Shown: positions 1-7,599 of the stretch, in pieces
Numbering within the stretch: position 1 is the stretch's first letter
Layout: each line of letters starts with the position of its first letter
From: a bacterium
Lineage (GTDB): Bacteria; Cyanobacteriota; Vampirovibrionia; Gastranaerophilales; Gastranaerophilaceae
DNA length: 58,398 nt
Assembly (NCBI GenBank): GCA_017942035.1
Contig: JAGAVG010000083.1
Span: 1 to 58,398 of the forward strand
Direction of reading: 5' to 3'
The notes under the pieces: model-generated
What the model was told of the DNA's origin: nothing
The model's database searches: none
The model's input: the letters and a program-made list of their open reading frames with translations, nothing else
Made by a program: the position numbers and the translations under genes

Positions 1-51
1 ATAATATATAAATATATATAAAATTAATCATCATCATAACCAAACAATATT

Positions 52-246
52 TGTAGAAAACTAACGGAAACTATTGTTATGATTATGTTTAAACTATGTA
101 TAAAATATGTAGAAAACCTGTAGATTATGATATTTTATTGTTTAAAAATCCAATAAAAATAAAAATGAATAGAAAAATGTAGAAATCAATAAAAGTTTTC
201 TACTGAAATTAAGGAGTTTTCTACAATAAAAATTCCAAATTCTACA
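52..246. repeat. AT-rich cluster of TTTTCTACA-like 9-mers
   Basis: The first 277 bases hold no gene. They are extremely AT-rich and contain about seven copies of a 9-mer related to TTTTCTACA: in the TGTAGAAAA orientation at 52-60, 108-116, 119-127 (degenerate) and 178-186, and in the opposite orientation at 196-204, 217-225 and 238-246. The last three are spaced exactly 21 bp apart, two helical turns. The word resembles the cyanobacterial DnaA box (TTTTCCACA) with one change. It could be a DnaA-box or iteron-like array, or an operator cluster for a gene beyond the left edge. No origin gene is visible here, so the function is open. Confidence 0.4.
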
Positions 247-277
247 ATATTATTTTATGGAATTTAACAAAAAAATA

Positions 278-442
278 CACCAAATTTTATATTTTGATGC
301 GAGTTTTTTATAGCCTTATTATACAATATTTTCAGACACTTTTCAAGTGGTCGTTTGTCATTTTTTGTGAAATTTTTGAATTTTGAGAAGGTATGTTTTA
401 GGGAGTTTCAGGCCTATTCGCACCAAAATATAAATTATGGTG
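278..442. repeat. 165-bp element with 27-bp inverted ends, copy 1
   Basis: The ends (278-304 and 416-442) are inverted repeats matching at 23 of 27 positions around a core TATATTTTGGTGCGA. A second copy of exactly the same length lies at 27242-27406, likewise just upstream of a pseudopilin gene and in the same orientation relative to it. Homology continues roughly 17 bp beyond the gene-distal end and a few bases beyond the other, so the unit is not cleanly a transposable element. The interior carries a near-consensus promoter directed away from the pilin gene. It may be an invertible promoter segment or a duplicated regulatory region. Confidence 0.6.
318..346 (-). promoter_or_regulatory. Promoter inside 165-bp element, directed leftward
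   Basis: On the minus strand: TTGAAA (346-341), 17-bp spacer, TATAAT (323-318). This is near-consensus for a housekeeping sigma-70 promoter and points away from the pseudopilin gene that follows. The same boxes and spacing are kept in the copy at 27338-27366. Confidence 0.65.
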
Positions 443-483
443 CAAAAATTTAAACGCCAGTTTATGACAGGAAAGGAGACAGG

Positions 484-1494
484 ATGCTAGAATATGAAAT
501 TAAGGAAGGCAAAAATTTGAAAGAGGATATTATGATAAAAAATAGTAGTAGGGTAGACTTTAGTCTACCAGAAAAAATGGATTGCCGCATCCTCACTTCG
601 TTCGGACTCGCAATGACGAAAGTTGACAATACCCCCCTTGTTAAAGCGGCTTGCGCGCAGAGGGCGCAACGGTCAAGGCAGATGAGCCTTGCCGTGGAGA
701 CCCGTTTAACGCGCGCAAACAAGAGTGGGGGGAAGAGAAGTGGGGATTGTTTATTAAATGAAAATCCCTCCACCGCTAACGCGGTCCCCCTCCCTTTGAC
801 AAGGGAGGTTAAGAGGTGTGCCTTCGCCCTGGCGGAAGTTTTAATCACTCTTGGTATCATCGGGATTGTTGCGGCGATGACCATGCCGGCGTTGGTTCAG
901 CATTATAAAAAAGTTGAGTACTCTTCAAGATTAAAGAAATTCTACAGTGTGATGAATCAAGCTATTCTCGCTTCCGAGTTAGACAATGGGCCGGCAGGTG
1001 ATTGGCAGAAGGTAGGTGGTATATCTGGAGATATTAAAAATGAAGAAGATGAGTATGATTATGAAGCAAATTCGTCTGTCACACAAAACTACATAAACAC
1101 ATATCTTAAACCGTACATTAAAATTACCGATTTTAAAATATTAAAAAAGGGTGATCCTGGAAGTACAATGGGGCAGGCTGTAATGACATTTGCCGATGGC
1201 AGTTATGTTATAGTACATAACGGAAATTGTGTTGATTTTAGTTACGATGTGAATGGCCCTAAATTACCAAATGAACGAGGTCGGGATATATTTCATTTTT
1301 ACCTTTGTTCAAACCAAAAATGTGTGGTTAATCCTTGGCTTGCCGGATACTGTGGAAAATTTATACCTATTGGGAGTGCAGTAGGTGCACGCACGACAGA
1401 ACTTGAGAATTGTAAGTCTTCGCCGGATTCTTGTGTGAGATTATTATATATTGATAATTTCGAATTCAAAGACGACTATCCGATAAAATTATAA
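484..1494 (+). CDS. Pseudopilin with long repeat-encoded leader
   Basis: Type IV pilin/type II secretion pseudopilin-like protein. The class III prepilin signal FALAEVLITLGIIGIVAAMT starts near residue 114, with Glu at +5 of the mature protein and Ala rather than the usual Gly at -1. A hydrophobic helix is followed by a soluble domain ending FKDDYPIKL; the DDYP ending is shared by the pilins at 26166 and 39372. The roughly 110 residues before the signal are translated intergenic repeat DNA, including a GGTAGAC palindrome. The start at 484 has a good Shine-Dalgarno (AAAGGAGA, 4 nt upstream); ATG at 532 with AAAGAGG upstream is an alternative. Such a long leader is abnormal for prepilin peptidase substrates, so the gene may use an unseen internal start or be partly disabled. 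A candidate invertible promoter lies upstream. Confidence 0.75.
   Translation: MLEYEIKEGKNLKEDIMIKNSSRVDFSLPEKMDCRILTSFGLAMTKVDNTPLVKAACAQRAQRSRQMSLAVETRLTRANKSGGKRSGDCLLNENPSTANAVPLPLTREVKRCAFALAEVLITLGIIGIVAAMTMPALVQHYKKVEYSSRLKKFYSVMNQAILASELDNGPAGDWQKVGGISGDIKNEEDEYDYEANSSVTQNYINTYLKPYIKITDFKILKKGDPGSTMGQAVMTFADGSYVIVHNGNCVDFSYDVNGPKLPNERGRDIFHFYLCSNQKCVVNPWLAGYCGKFIPIGSAVGARTTELENCKSSPDSCVRLLYIDNFEFKDDYPIKL
552..569. repeat. GGTAGAC palindrome, copy 1
   Basis: Perfect palindrome GGTAGACTTTAGTCTACC, one of seven copies in the window. This one is inside the open leader of the pseudopilin gene and is followed at 579-624 by a second repeat module (GGATTGCCGC...CGCAATGACG) found between other genes. 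Confidence 0.85.
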
Positions 1495-1501
1495 ATTTTC
1501 T

Positions 1502-2584
1502 TCAAGAATTAGCCAGAATATCAAGCAGCTTTTGGGCTGAAAGTTCTATGGCATCAACTTTTGCGTAATCCGACGGAAGGATAAAAACTATAGATTTTGA
1601 AGTTGCCTTTTTGTCTGTTTGCATAATTTTTATCATTTTTTCGATTGGAAATTTCCGGATTTTTTTGAAGTCAAATTTGTTTAAAATATCGCTTGCAAGA
1701 AATTTGTAATTTTTTTCAATCATGTCAAGTTTGCAGGCAAGATTAAACGCGAAATTTATACCTTCCGTGACGGTTTCGCCATGCGTATATTTTTTGTATT
1801 TCGTAATCTTTTCGATTGCATGCGCATAAGTATGTCCGAAATTTAAAATTCGCCTTAAATCTGTTTCGGTTTCATCTTTTTGAACAACTGATGCTTTCAA
1901 AACAATACAAATTCTGATTAATTCAGAAATAGTTTCTAAATCCCGGCTGAGGATTTTTTCTTTATACTCGCTTAGAAAATTAATTAAATTAAACTCTTCA
2001 TTACATTTGCAGGACTTTTCAATAAAAGCGTATTTAACGACTTCACCCAAACCAGTTTTGAATTGCCTGTTATCAAGTGTTTTTAGAAAATTTGTGTTAA
2101 TCAAAACAACTTTCGGCTGATAGAAACTTCCTACAAGGTTTTTGCCAAAATCCGTGTCAATTGCAACTTTCCCGCCGACTGAACTGTCTGTTGCTGCCAA
2201 TAGTGTTGTTGGAACTTGAATAAAGTTAATTCCTCTCATATATGTTGAAGCTGCAAATCCTGCCAAATCACCGCAAACTCCGCCGCCGATTGCGATAATC
2301 GTACTTTTTCTGGTTAATTTCATTTTTAGAGCGCGATTAGTAATTTTTTGGTAATTTTTGAAATTTTTTTCTTTTTCGCCATCTTTCAGAACGAAAATAT
2401 TTTTTCTGTCAAAACCCAGGATTTTTCCGTAAAGTTTAAAAACTTTTTCAGAGATTACTATTAAAAATTTCTCGTCATTACAATATTTAAGGATTTCATT
2501 TTTTAAATTTTCAATAGGCAAATTATCTATAAAAATAGAATATTTTTGTGGATTTTTGTTTATATTAACAGATATCTCAACCAT
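1502..2584 (-). CDS. aroB: 3-dehydroquinate synthase
   Basis: Second step of the shikimate pathway: NAD- and metal-dependent cyclisation of DAHP to 3-dehydroquinate in the cytoplasm. 360 aa, normal for the family. The nucleotide-binding segment GGGVCGDLAGFAASTYMRG lies near residues 100-118, followed by PTTLLAATDSSVGGK, the conserved GEVVKYAFI, and the metal ligand motifs ILNFGHTYAHAIE and HGETVTEG. The start codon overlaps the end of aroK by 8 bp, so the two genes are translationally coupled in one leftward operon. Its 3' end converges on the pseudopilin gene with only 7 bp between them. Confidence 0.96.
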   Translation of the reverse strand: MVEISVNINKNPQKYSIFIDNLPIENLKNEILKYCNDEKFLIVISEKVFKLYGKILGFDRKNIFVLKDGEKEKNFKNYQKITNRALKMKLTRKSTIIAIGGGVCGDLAGFAASTYMRGINFIQVPTTLLAATDSSVGGKVAIDTDFGKNLVGSFYQPKVVLINTNFLKTLDNRQFKTGLGEVVKYAFIEKSCKCNEEFNLINFLSEYKEKILSRDLETISELIRICIVLKASVVQKDETETDLRRILNFGHTYAHAIEKITKYKKYTHGETVTEGINFAFNLACKLDMIEKNYKFLASDILNKFDFKKIRKFPIEKMIKIMQTDKKATSKSIVFILPSDYAKVDAIELSAQKLLDILANS

Positions 2585-3086
2585 TTAGAACTCCGAGTAT
2601 TTCCTCAACGATATTATATGGAGTTTTGCCGTTTGTGTCAATTTGTATGTGAGCTTTTTTGTAATTTATTTCGCGCGCTTCAATAAGAGAATTAATTCTT
2701 TCTATGGAAAAGTTTTTTTTCAATAGCGGACGATGTGTTTCAAGCTTAATTCTTTCAAAAATTTCTCTGGCAGAAGCTTTGAGGTAAATAACTTTTCCGC
2801 TGTTTAAAAGTAAATTTCTATTATCAGGGGTTTCGAATGCGCCTCCGCCCAGTGCAATGATTTGGGAATATTTTTCGCAGACTTGCCGGATTTTGTCTTC
2901 TTCCAAAAGTCTAAAATGTTTCTCTCCGAATTTTAGAAAAATTTCCGAAATCTTTTTTCCGGTGCTTTTTTCGATTTCTTCATCAATGTCAACCAGTTTA
3001 AAACTTTTAAGATTGGCGGCAAGTTCTCGCGCTACTGTTGTTTTTCCGCTTCCCATCATTCCTATAAGAATAATATTATCTTTCAT
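2577..3086 (-). CDS. aroK: Shikimate kinase
   Basis: Phosphorylates shikimate at the 3-OH using ATP. 169 aa, typical length. Walker A GMMGSGKTT near residues 9-17, the shikimate-binding DIDEEIE, the GGGAF loop near residue 80 and the lid HRPLL are all present. It overlaps aroB by 8 bp and follows the cation-efflux gene by 24 bp, consistent with a leftward operon. Confidence 0.95.
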   Translation of the reverse strand: MKDNIILIGMMGSGKTTVARELAANLKSFKLVDIDEEIEKSTGKKISEIFLKFGEKHFRLLEEDKIRQVCEKYSQIIALGGGAFETPDNRNLLLNSGKVIYLKASAREIFERIKLETHRPLLKKNFSIERINSLIEAREINYKKAHIQIDTNGKTPYNIVEEILGVLNG

Positions 3087-3110
3087 AAAATTACTGTGCT
3101 TTCTTAAAAA

Positions 3111-4025
3111 TTAATCTTCATGTGCAAACATACATTTATCTTCCGGAAAATTTTCAGGCTCTATTTGAATTGTGGAATGCGAAATCTCGAAATTTTCCTT
3201 TAAACTGCAAACGATTTTTGAAAGTAAATCACCGTCAAAATCCTTATTTTTTACAATATGAACGCTCAAAGATATTGTGTTTGAATTTATACACCAGATA
3301 TGCAAATCATGTACGCTTTTTACGCCTTCAATATTCATTAAAGAAATTTTAACTTCTTCGATATCAATATTTTCCGGAACACTTTCCATTAAAATATTAA
3401 ACGCAGATTTGATTATACCGAAGGAACTTATCAAAACAAGAAATGCGATTACAAAACTAATAATCGGGTCTGCAATGTACCAGCCGAAAACTGCCATTAA
3501 TATTCCGGCACTGATTGCACCGATAGAACCAAGCAGGTCTGCAATTATATGCAAAAATGCTCCTTTGACATTAAGATTTTCTTTCGTTCCGCTGTGTAGA
3601 ACGCAAACCCCGATTATATTAACAATTAACCCTCCAAGGGCAACTAAAAGCATTATAGGTGCATCTACAGTTTGAACAGTTTGAAATCTGTGAAATGCCT
3701 CGCAAAAAATCATACCCGCAATTATAATTAGCGCAAGTCCGTTTAGAAATGCGGCAATAATTTCTGCTCTATAATATCCAAAAGATTTTTGAAGAGGAGC
3801 TTTCCTTGATGCTAACCATATTGCCCCGAAAGAAAGTGCCAGAGAAGCAGTATCTCCAAGCATGTGGCCGGCATCCGCCATTAATGCAAGACTGTTTGTA
3901 AAATATCCGCCTATAAATTCTGCTATCATATACAAGGCTGTTACACTGAATACTATTGATAGTCTTTTTAAATTTTTGTTGTTGTGGCAGTGATCGTGAT
4001 GGTGGTGATGATTATGTTCATGCAT
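3111..4025 (-). CDS. Cation diffusion facilitator (Zn/Co/Cd efflux)
   Basis: Membrane cation/proton antiporter of the CDF family (CzcD/ZitB type). I chose ATG at 4025 because AGGAG lies 9 nt upstream; an in-frame ATG at 4058 lacks a ribosome site. The 304-aa product opens with a metal-binding His-rich tail (HEHNHHHHHDHCHNN), then six membrane helices. Helix 2 carries the HMLGD metal site (MADAGHMLGDTASLALS) and helix 5 the matching HIIADLLGS. A cytoplasmic C-terminal domain follows (ESVPENIDIEEV, VHDLHIWCI). It sits between pnuC and aroK in a leftward run. Zinc is the likeliest substrate, but the metal cannot be fixed from sequence. Confidence 0.93.
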   Translation of the reverse strand: MHEHNHHHHHDHCHNNKNLKRLSIVFSVTALYMIAEFIGGYFTNSLALMADAGHMLGDTASLALSFGAIWLASRKAPLQKSFGYYRAEIIAAFLNGLALIIIAGMIFCEAFHRFQTVQTVDAPIMLLVALGGLIVNIIGVCVLHSGTKENLNVKGAFLHIIADLLGSIGAISAGILMAVFGWYIADPIISFVIAFLVLISSFGIIKSAFNILMESVPENIDIEEVKISLMNIEGVKSVHDLHIWCINSNTISLSVHIVKNKDFDGDLLSKIVCSLKENFEISHSTIQIEPENFPEDKCMFAHED

Positions 4026-4080
4026 TTCAAAAACTCTCCTCATCTTGAATTTTAACATAAAATTTATACAAACAAAAATA

Positions 4081-4773
4081 TTATATTGTGTGATAAATTT
4101 CTTTTTTCCATTTCAGGTAAAAATATATTGCGGCCATAAAATAAAATGCCCACATAATTAATGTTGAGTAAGCTTTCGTTCCATGTATAATGAGATTTGC
4201 CCACATAAAAAATGATAACCCGTTTACAACAATCCAAATAATCCATTGCTCAATGCATCTTTTTACAGTCAAATACATACCGGCTATGGAAAGTACAGTT
4301 GTTATGCCGTCAAGAAAAGGCTTACTGCCGCCGGTTGATTTGATTAGATATATTCCAATCAGCGAGGCAAAAATACAGATTATAAACAAAAAAACTCTTT
4401 CTTTATTTGAAAGTTTTGTTTTTATAATTTCATTTGAATTTTTTTTGAGATTTTTCCCCCATTTAAAAATCCCGATAAGTTCCATCGGAATGTAATAGAA
4501 AAGATATAATGCGAGGTTTCCGTAAAGTGCATTTTGAAAAGCGAGCCAGCAATAACAACCTGAACCCGAAAGCCCGAAAAAATAACAGGAAATTCGGCCT
4601 TTTCCGGCAAGAACTGTGTATAAAATTCCACAAATTGCAGAAATAACAGCAATAATACTATCTTTAAGAATTATTGCGTTAAGAAAGATTACTAAAAAGA
4701 CGGCTGAAAGCGAAAGTATTTCTACTTTATTCCAGCCTTGAAACTCTTTTATTAAAAAACTTTTTACATGCAA
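4081..4773 (-). CDS. pnuC: Nicotinamide mononucleotide/riboside transporter PnuC
   Basis: Integral membrane facilitator for an NAD precursor (nicotinamide riboside or mononucleotide). 230 aa, about seven hydrophobic segments. The family block is visible around residues 70-105 (FFGLSGSGCYCWLAFQNALY, then LFYYIPMELIGIFKW). The start overlaps the end of the small gene upstream by 10 bp, suggesting coupling. No NadR or Nudix partner lies beside it. Confidence 0.87.
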   Translation of the reverse strand: MHVKSFLIKEFQGWNKVEILSLSAVFLVIFLNAIILKDSIIAVISAICGILYTVLAGKGRISCYFFGLSGSGCYCWLAFQNALYGNLALYLFYYIPMELIGIFKWGKNLKKNSNEIIKTKLSNKERVFLFIICIFASLIGIYLIKSTGGSKPFLDGITTVLSIAGMYLTVKRCIEQWIIWIVVNGLSFFMWANLIIHGTKAYSTLIMWAFYFMAAIYFYLKWKKEIYHTI

Positions 4774-5015
4774 TATTGTTCTTCCTGAATTGCAAGTGCG
4801 GCAATCTGATTTGAGATGAACGAAACTTTTTTCAAAGGTCCTTGAGTTTCTTTTTCAATCAAAATAGCGGTCGGGCTTTTCATTGCCTGAATAAGTTCAT
4901 TGTATAAGCTTTGCGCATCTTCAACATACAAAACCAAAGGCGCTGTAGAACCTTTCAAAAATACTAACGTTGCATATCTTTTTTTGATATTTTGCGGATT
5001 AAATTGTTGTGCCAT
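4764..5015 (-). CDS. Small conserved-looking protein of unknown function
   Basis: 83 aa, no signal peptide or membrane helix. It starts MAQQFNPQNIKKRYATLVFL with a good ribosome site (GGGAGAAA) upstream, is alpha/beta in composition and ends in a Gln/Glu-rich tail. It overlaps pnuC by 10 bp, so it is probably the first gene of the leftward operon. I do not recognise a family. A read-out or regulatory subunit for the operon is possible but unsupported. Confidence 0.7.
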   Translation of the reverse strand: MAQQFNPQNIKKRYATLVFLKGSTAPLVLYVEDAQSLYNELIQAMKSPTAILIEKETQGPLKKVSFISNQIAALAIQEEQYCM

Positions 5016-5089
5016 TTTTTCTCTCCCTTATTAATAATGTAGATTATTATACAATAAAATTTTGCGGCGGGCAAATCGTTAAAATTTAA

Positions 5090-5153
5090 CAAGGGGGAAG
5101 TCATTGCGAGCGAATAACGAAAAATTCTTACCCTCTCACAAAGAGAGAGGGTA
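5090..5153. repeat. Intergenic repeat modules (TCATTGCGAGCG and CCCTCTC)
   Basis: Between the divergent operons: a GTCATTGCGAGCG module, then a hairpin TTACCCTCTC-ACAAAG-AGAGAGGGTAA. Both belong to families that recur at about 13.8, 15.7, 21.1, 27.0, 40.1 and 49.7 kb. Confidence 0.7.
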
Positions 5154-5231
5154 ATTACTAAATAAGGAGGTTATAAATCTCAATATTAAAAAATTGCCCG
5201 AAAAATTTTTTTGAAATAAAATAAAAGGGTT

Positions 5232-6356
5232 ATGAAAAATGTTAGACAAACAAATGTAAATATACACAGAGATTCTTGGGTCGAAATAAATGTGGAGAGC
5301 GTTGCGCACAATATGCGTGAGATTAGAAAAAATACCCCGCAAGATGTTAAACTTCTTGCAGTTGTAAAGGCAGACGCTTATGGCCATGGTTCTGTAATGC
5401 TTGCACCGACACTTTTGGCGTCAGGTGCAGATATGCTTGGAGTTGCCTCCATTGACGAAGGTGTGGATTTGAGGAATGCGAAAATTACCTCTGATATCCT
5501 CGTTTTGGGCGCTGTTCCTGTCTGGGCAGTTGAAAGTGCGCAAAAAGCCGACATTTCAATTTCGATTTTTTCAAAAGAACATCTTCAAGCCTGTAAACAA
5601 GTTTTTGAAAGAACCGGAAAACCCGTAAAAGCGCATATAAAGCTTGATACCGGCATGAACAGAATTGGAATTTCAACAGATGAAGCACCGGAATTTATAA
5701 AAAAAGTTCAAAATTGTGAATATATAAAGCTCGAAGGGATTTTTACCCACCTTGCCGCGGCAGAAGAGCGTGATGAAACCCAATTGCAGATAGATAAATG
5801 GAACAGCGTAATTTCAAAAGTCGACACAAAAGGATTGCTTTTGCATATTTTAAACACTGCAGGCGCAATGTGTTATGATGTTCCCAATTCAAACATGAGA
5901 CGCGCCGGAATTGCGATATACGGGCTTTATCCGGATTTGCCATGTGATGGGGAAGTTAGAAAACCTGATTTAAAACCGGTGATTTCAGTTAAAGGCCGTG
6001 TGGTTAACATTCACACTGCAAAAGACGGTGAAGGCGTGAGTTACGCTCATACTTTCCGCGCTAAAGGCGAAAGAAAGATTGCGACAGTTCCTTTAGGTTA
6101 CGCTGACGGAATTCCGCGCGGGCTTTCAAACAAGATTTGCGGGGTAATCAATGGGAAAAAAGTTCCGCAGGTCGGAAATATTACAATGGATCAGATGATG
6201 TTTGATATCACCGGTGTTGACGTGAATTTGGGCGATGTTATTTCAATTCTCGATGAAAATAATTCAATTGACGAATGGGCAAAAATTCTTAATACGATTA
6301 ATTATGAATTGACTTGCCGCCTGAAATTGAGACTTCCGAGAATTTATACGAGGTAA
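5232..6356 (+). CDS. alr: Alanine racemase
   Basis: PLP enzyme making D-alanine for peptidoglycan. 374 aa, normal size. The PLP lysine sits in AVVKADAYGHG near residue 46, the second catalytic base Tyr is in VSYAHTF near residue 270, and GYADGIPRGLSN and GNITMDQMMFDI mark the C-terminal domain. A weak AAAAGGG ribosome site precedes the ATG. It is followed after 4 bp by the FAD oxidoreductase, so they form an operon. Confidence 0.96.
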   Translation: MKNVRQTNVNIHRDSWVEINVESVAHNMREIRKNTPQDVKLLAVVKADAYGHGSVMLAPTLLASGADMLGVASIDEGVDLRNAKITSDILVLGAVPVWAVESAQKADISISIFSKEHLQACKQVFERTGKPVKAHIKLDTGMNRIGISTDEAPEFIKKVQNCEYIKLEGIFTHLAAAEERDETQLQIDKWNSVISKVDTKGLLLHILNTAGAMCYDVPNSNMRRAGIAIYGLYPDLPCDGEVRKPDLKPVISVKGRVVNIHTAKDGEGVSYAHTFRAKGERKIATVPLGYADGIPRGLSNKICGVINGKKVPQVGNITMDQMMFDITGVDVNLGDVISILDENNSIDEWAKILNTINYELTCRLKLRLPRIYTR

Positions 6357-6360
6357 AATT

Positions 6361-7599
6361 ATGCAAGAATATGATTTGGGAATAATCGGCGGCGGGCCGG
6401 CCGGATATACAGCCGCAATCCATGGGGCTTTAGGCGGTCAGTCGGTTGTTATGTTTGAGAAAGACTGTGTGGGCGGAACCTGTTTAAACAGAGGCTGCAT
6501 TCCGACAAAAGCCATAATGCACATAAGTGAAGTTTATGAGGAGATGAAAAATTCTGCAAAATACGGGATTTCAGCCGAAAACGTCGGGTTAGATTATAAA
6601 AAAGTCATAGAAAAAAAAGACGAAATAGTTTCAAAATTACGCAAATCTCTGGAGCTTACCCTGAAAAATTCCGGAGTTTCAACCGTTATCGGCGAAGCCG
6701 TGCTTCAAGATAAAGATGAAATTTTATGCAACGGAGAAATTTATAAATGCAAAAAGGTTATCGTTGCAACTGGTGCAAAACCCCGTCAAATCAAAGGTCT
6801 TGAGTTTGATCACAAATTCATTTTGTCATCTGATGACATTTTAAATTTGACAGAACTTCCAAAAAGCATTTTAATTGTCGGCTCCGGCGCAATCGGGATT
6901 GAGTGGGCGCGGATTTTCTCAAATTTCGGGGTTGAAGTTTCCGTTGTTGAAATGGCCGAACATCTTGTGCCGCTTGCTGATATCGAAGTTTCCAAAAGGG
7001 TTGAGAGAATTTTTAAGACAAAAAAAATTAAATTTTACTTGAATAATTGCATTGAAAAAATTACAGACAAAAAAGCCGTTCTGAAATCCGGCGAAACCCT
7101 TGAGCCCGAATGTATTCTTGTTGCGGTCGGACGCGAGGCGGTGAGCGAATTTGAGATAAATTGCGAATGCGTTCTGGGAGATGCCTGCGGAAAAATTCAA
7201 CTTGCACATTTTGCAAGTAAACAGGCACTGGAAGAAGTTAGCGGAGTAAAATTCGACAAAAACCTTGTCCCTTGTGTAATCTACGGAACCCCTGAAATCG
7301 CATGGGTTGGCAAACGCGAACAGGATTTAGAAGAAGGAACTTACAAAAAATCAAGTCTTCTTATTTCGGCACTCGGAAAAGCGCATTGTGATGATTGTAC
7401 GGAAGGGTTTATAAAAATTCTTTCTCAAGATGACAAAATTGTCGGCGCGCATATTGTGTCAAAAGAAGCGTCAAGCCTTGTTCAACAGGTTTTGATTGCA
7501 ATGCAGAATGATATTTCCATCGAAAAACTCAAAGAGGTTTGTTTTGCGCACCCGACATATTCTGAAGGAATTTTCGAAAGTCTTTTTAGACTGTCATAA
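6361..7599 (+). CDS. lpd: Dihydrolipoamide dehydrogenase-like flavoprotein (short form)
   Basis: FAD/NAD-dependent disulfide oxidoreductase, probably the E3 that reoxidises lipoyl groups. FAD motif GGGPAGYTAAIHG near residues 10-22, redox-active CVGGTCLNRGCIPTK near 36-50, NAD motif IVGSGAIGIEWA near 175, and C-terminal HPTYSEG with the base His. At 412 aa it is about 50 residues shorter than usual E3. The missing part is mostly the loop and strand between VAVGR and the second FAD motif GDA (here VLGDACGKI). Active-site elements are intact, so it is probably functional. A lipoyl synthase gene lies 2.5 kb downstream; no E2 or GcvH is in the window. The end overlaps the convergent kinase gene by 14 bp. 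Confidence 0.85.
   Translation: MQEYDLGIIGGGPAGYTAAIHGALGGQSVVMFEKDCVGGTCLNRGCIPTKAIMHISEVYEEMKNSAKYGISAENVGLDYKKVIEKKDEIVSKLRKSLELTLKNSGVSTVIGEAVLQDKDEILCNGEIYKCKKVIVATGAKPRQIKGLEFDHKFILSSDDILNLTELPKSILIVGSGAIGIEWARIFSNFGVEVSVVEMAEHLVPLADIEVSKRVERIFKTKKIKFYLNNCIEKITDKKAVLKSGETLEPECILVAVGREAVSEFEINCECVLGDACGKIQLAHFASKQALEEVSGVKFDKNLVPCVIYGTPEIAWVGKREQDLEEGTYKKSSLLISALGKAHCDDCTEGFIKILSQDDKIVGAHIVSKEASSLVQQVLIAMQNDISIEKLKEVCFAHPTYSEGIFESLFRLS

Noticed and set aside
278-442. Simple MITE insertion
   Set aside because: Homology between the two copies extends beyond the inverted ends, no target duplication is seen, and both sit in the same relation to a pilin gene. Not excluded, but a regulatory segment is the better reading.
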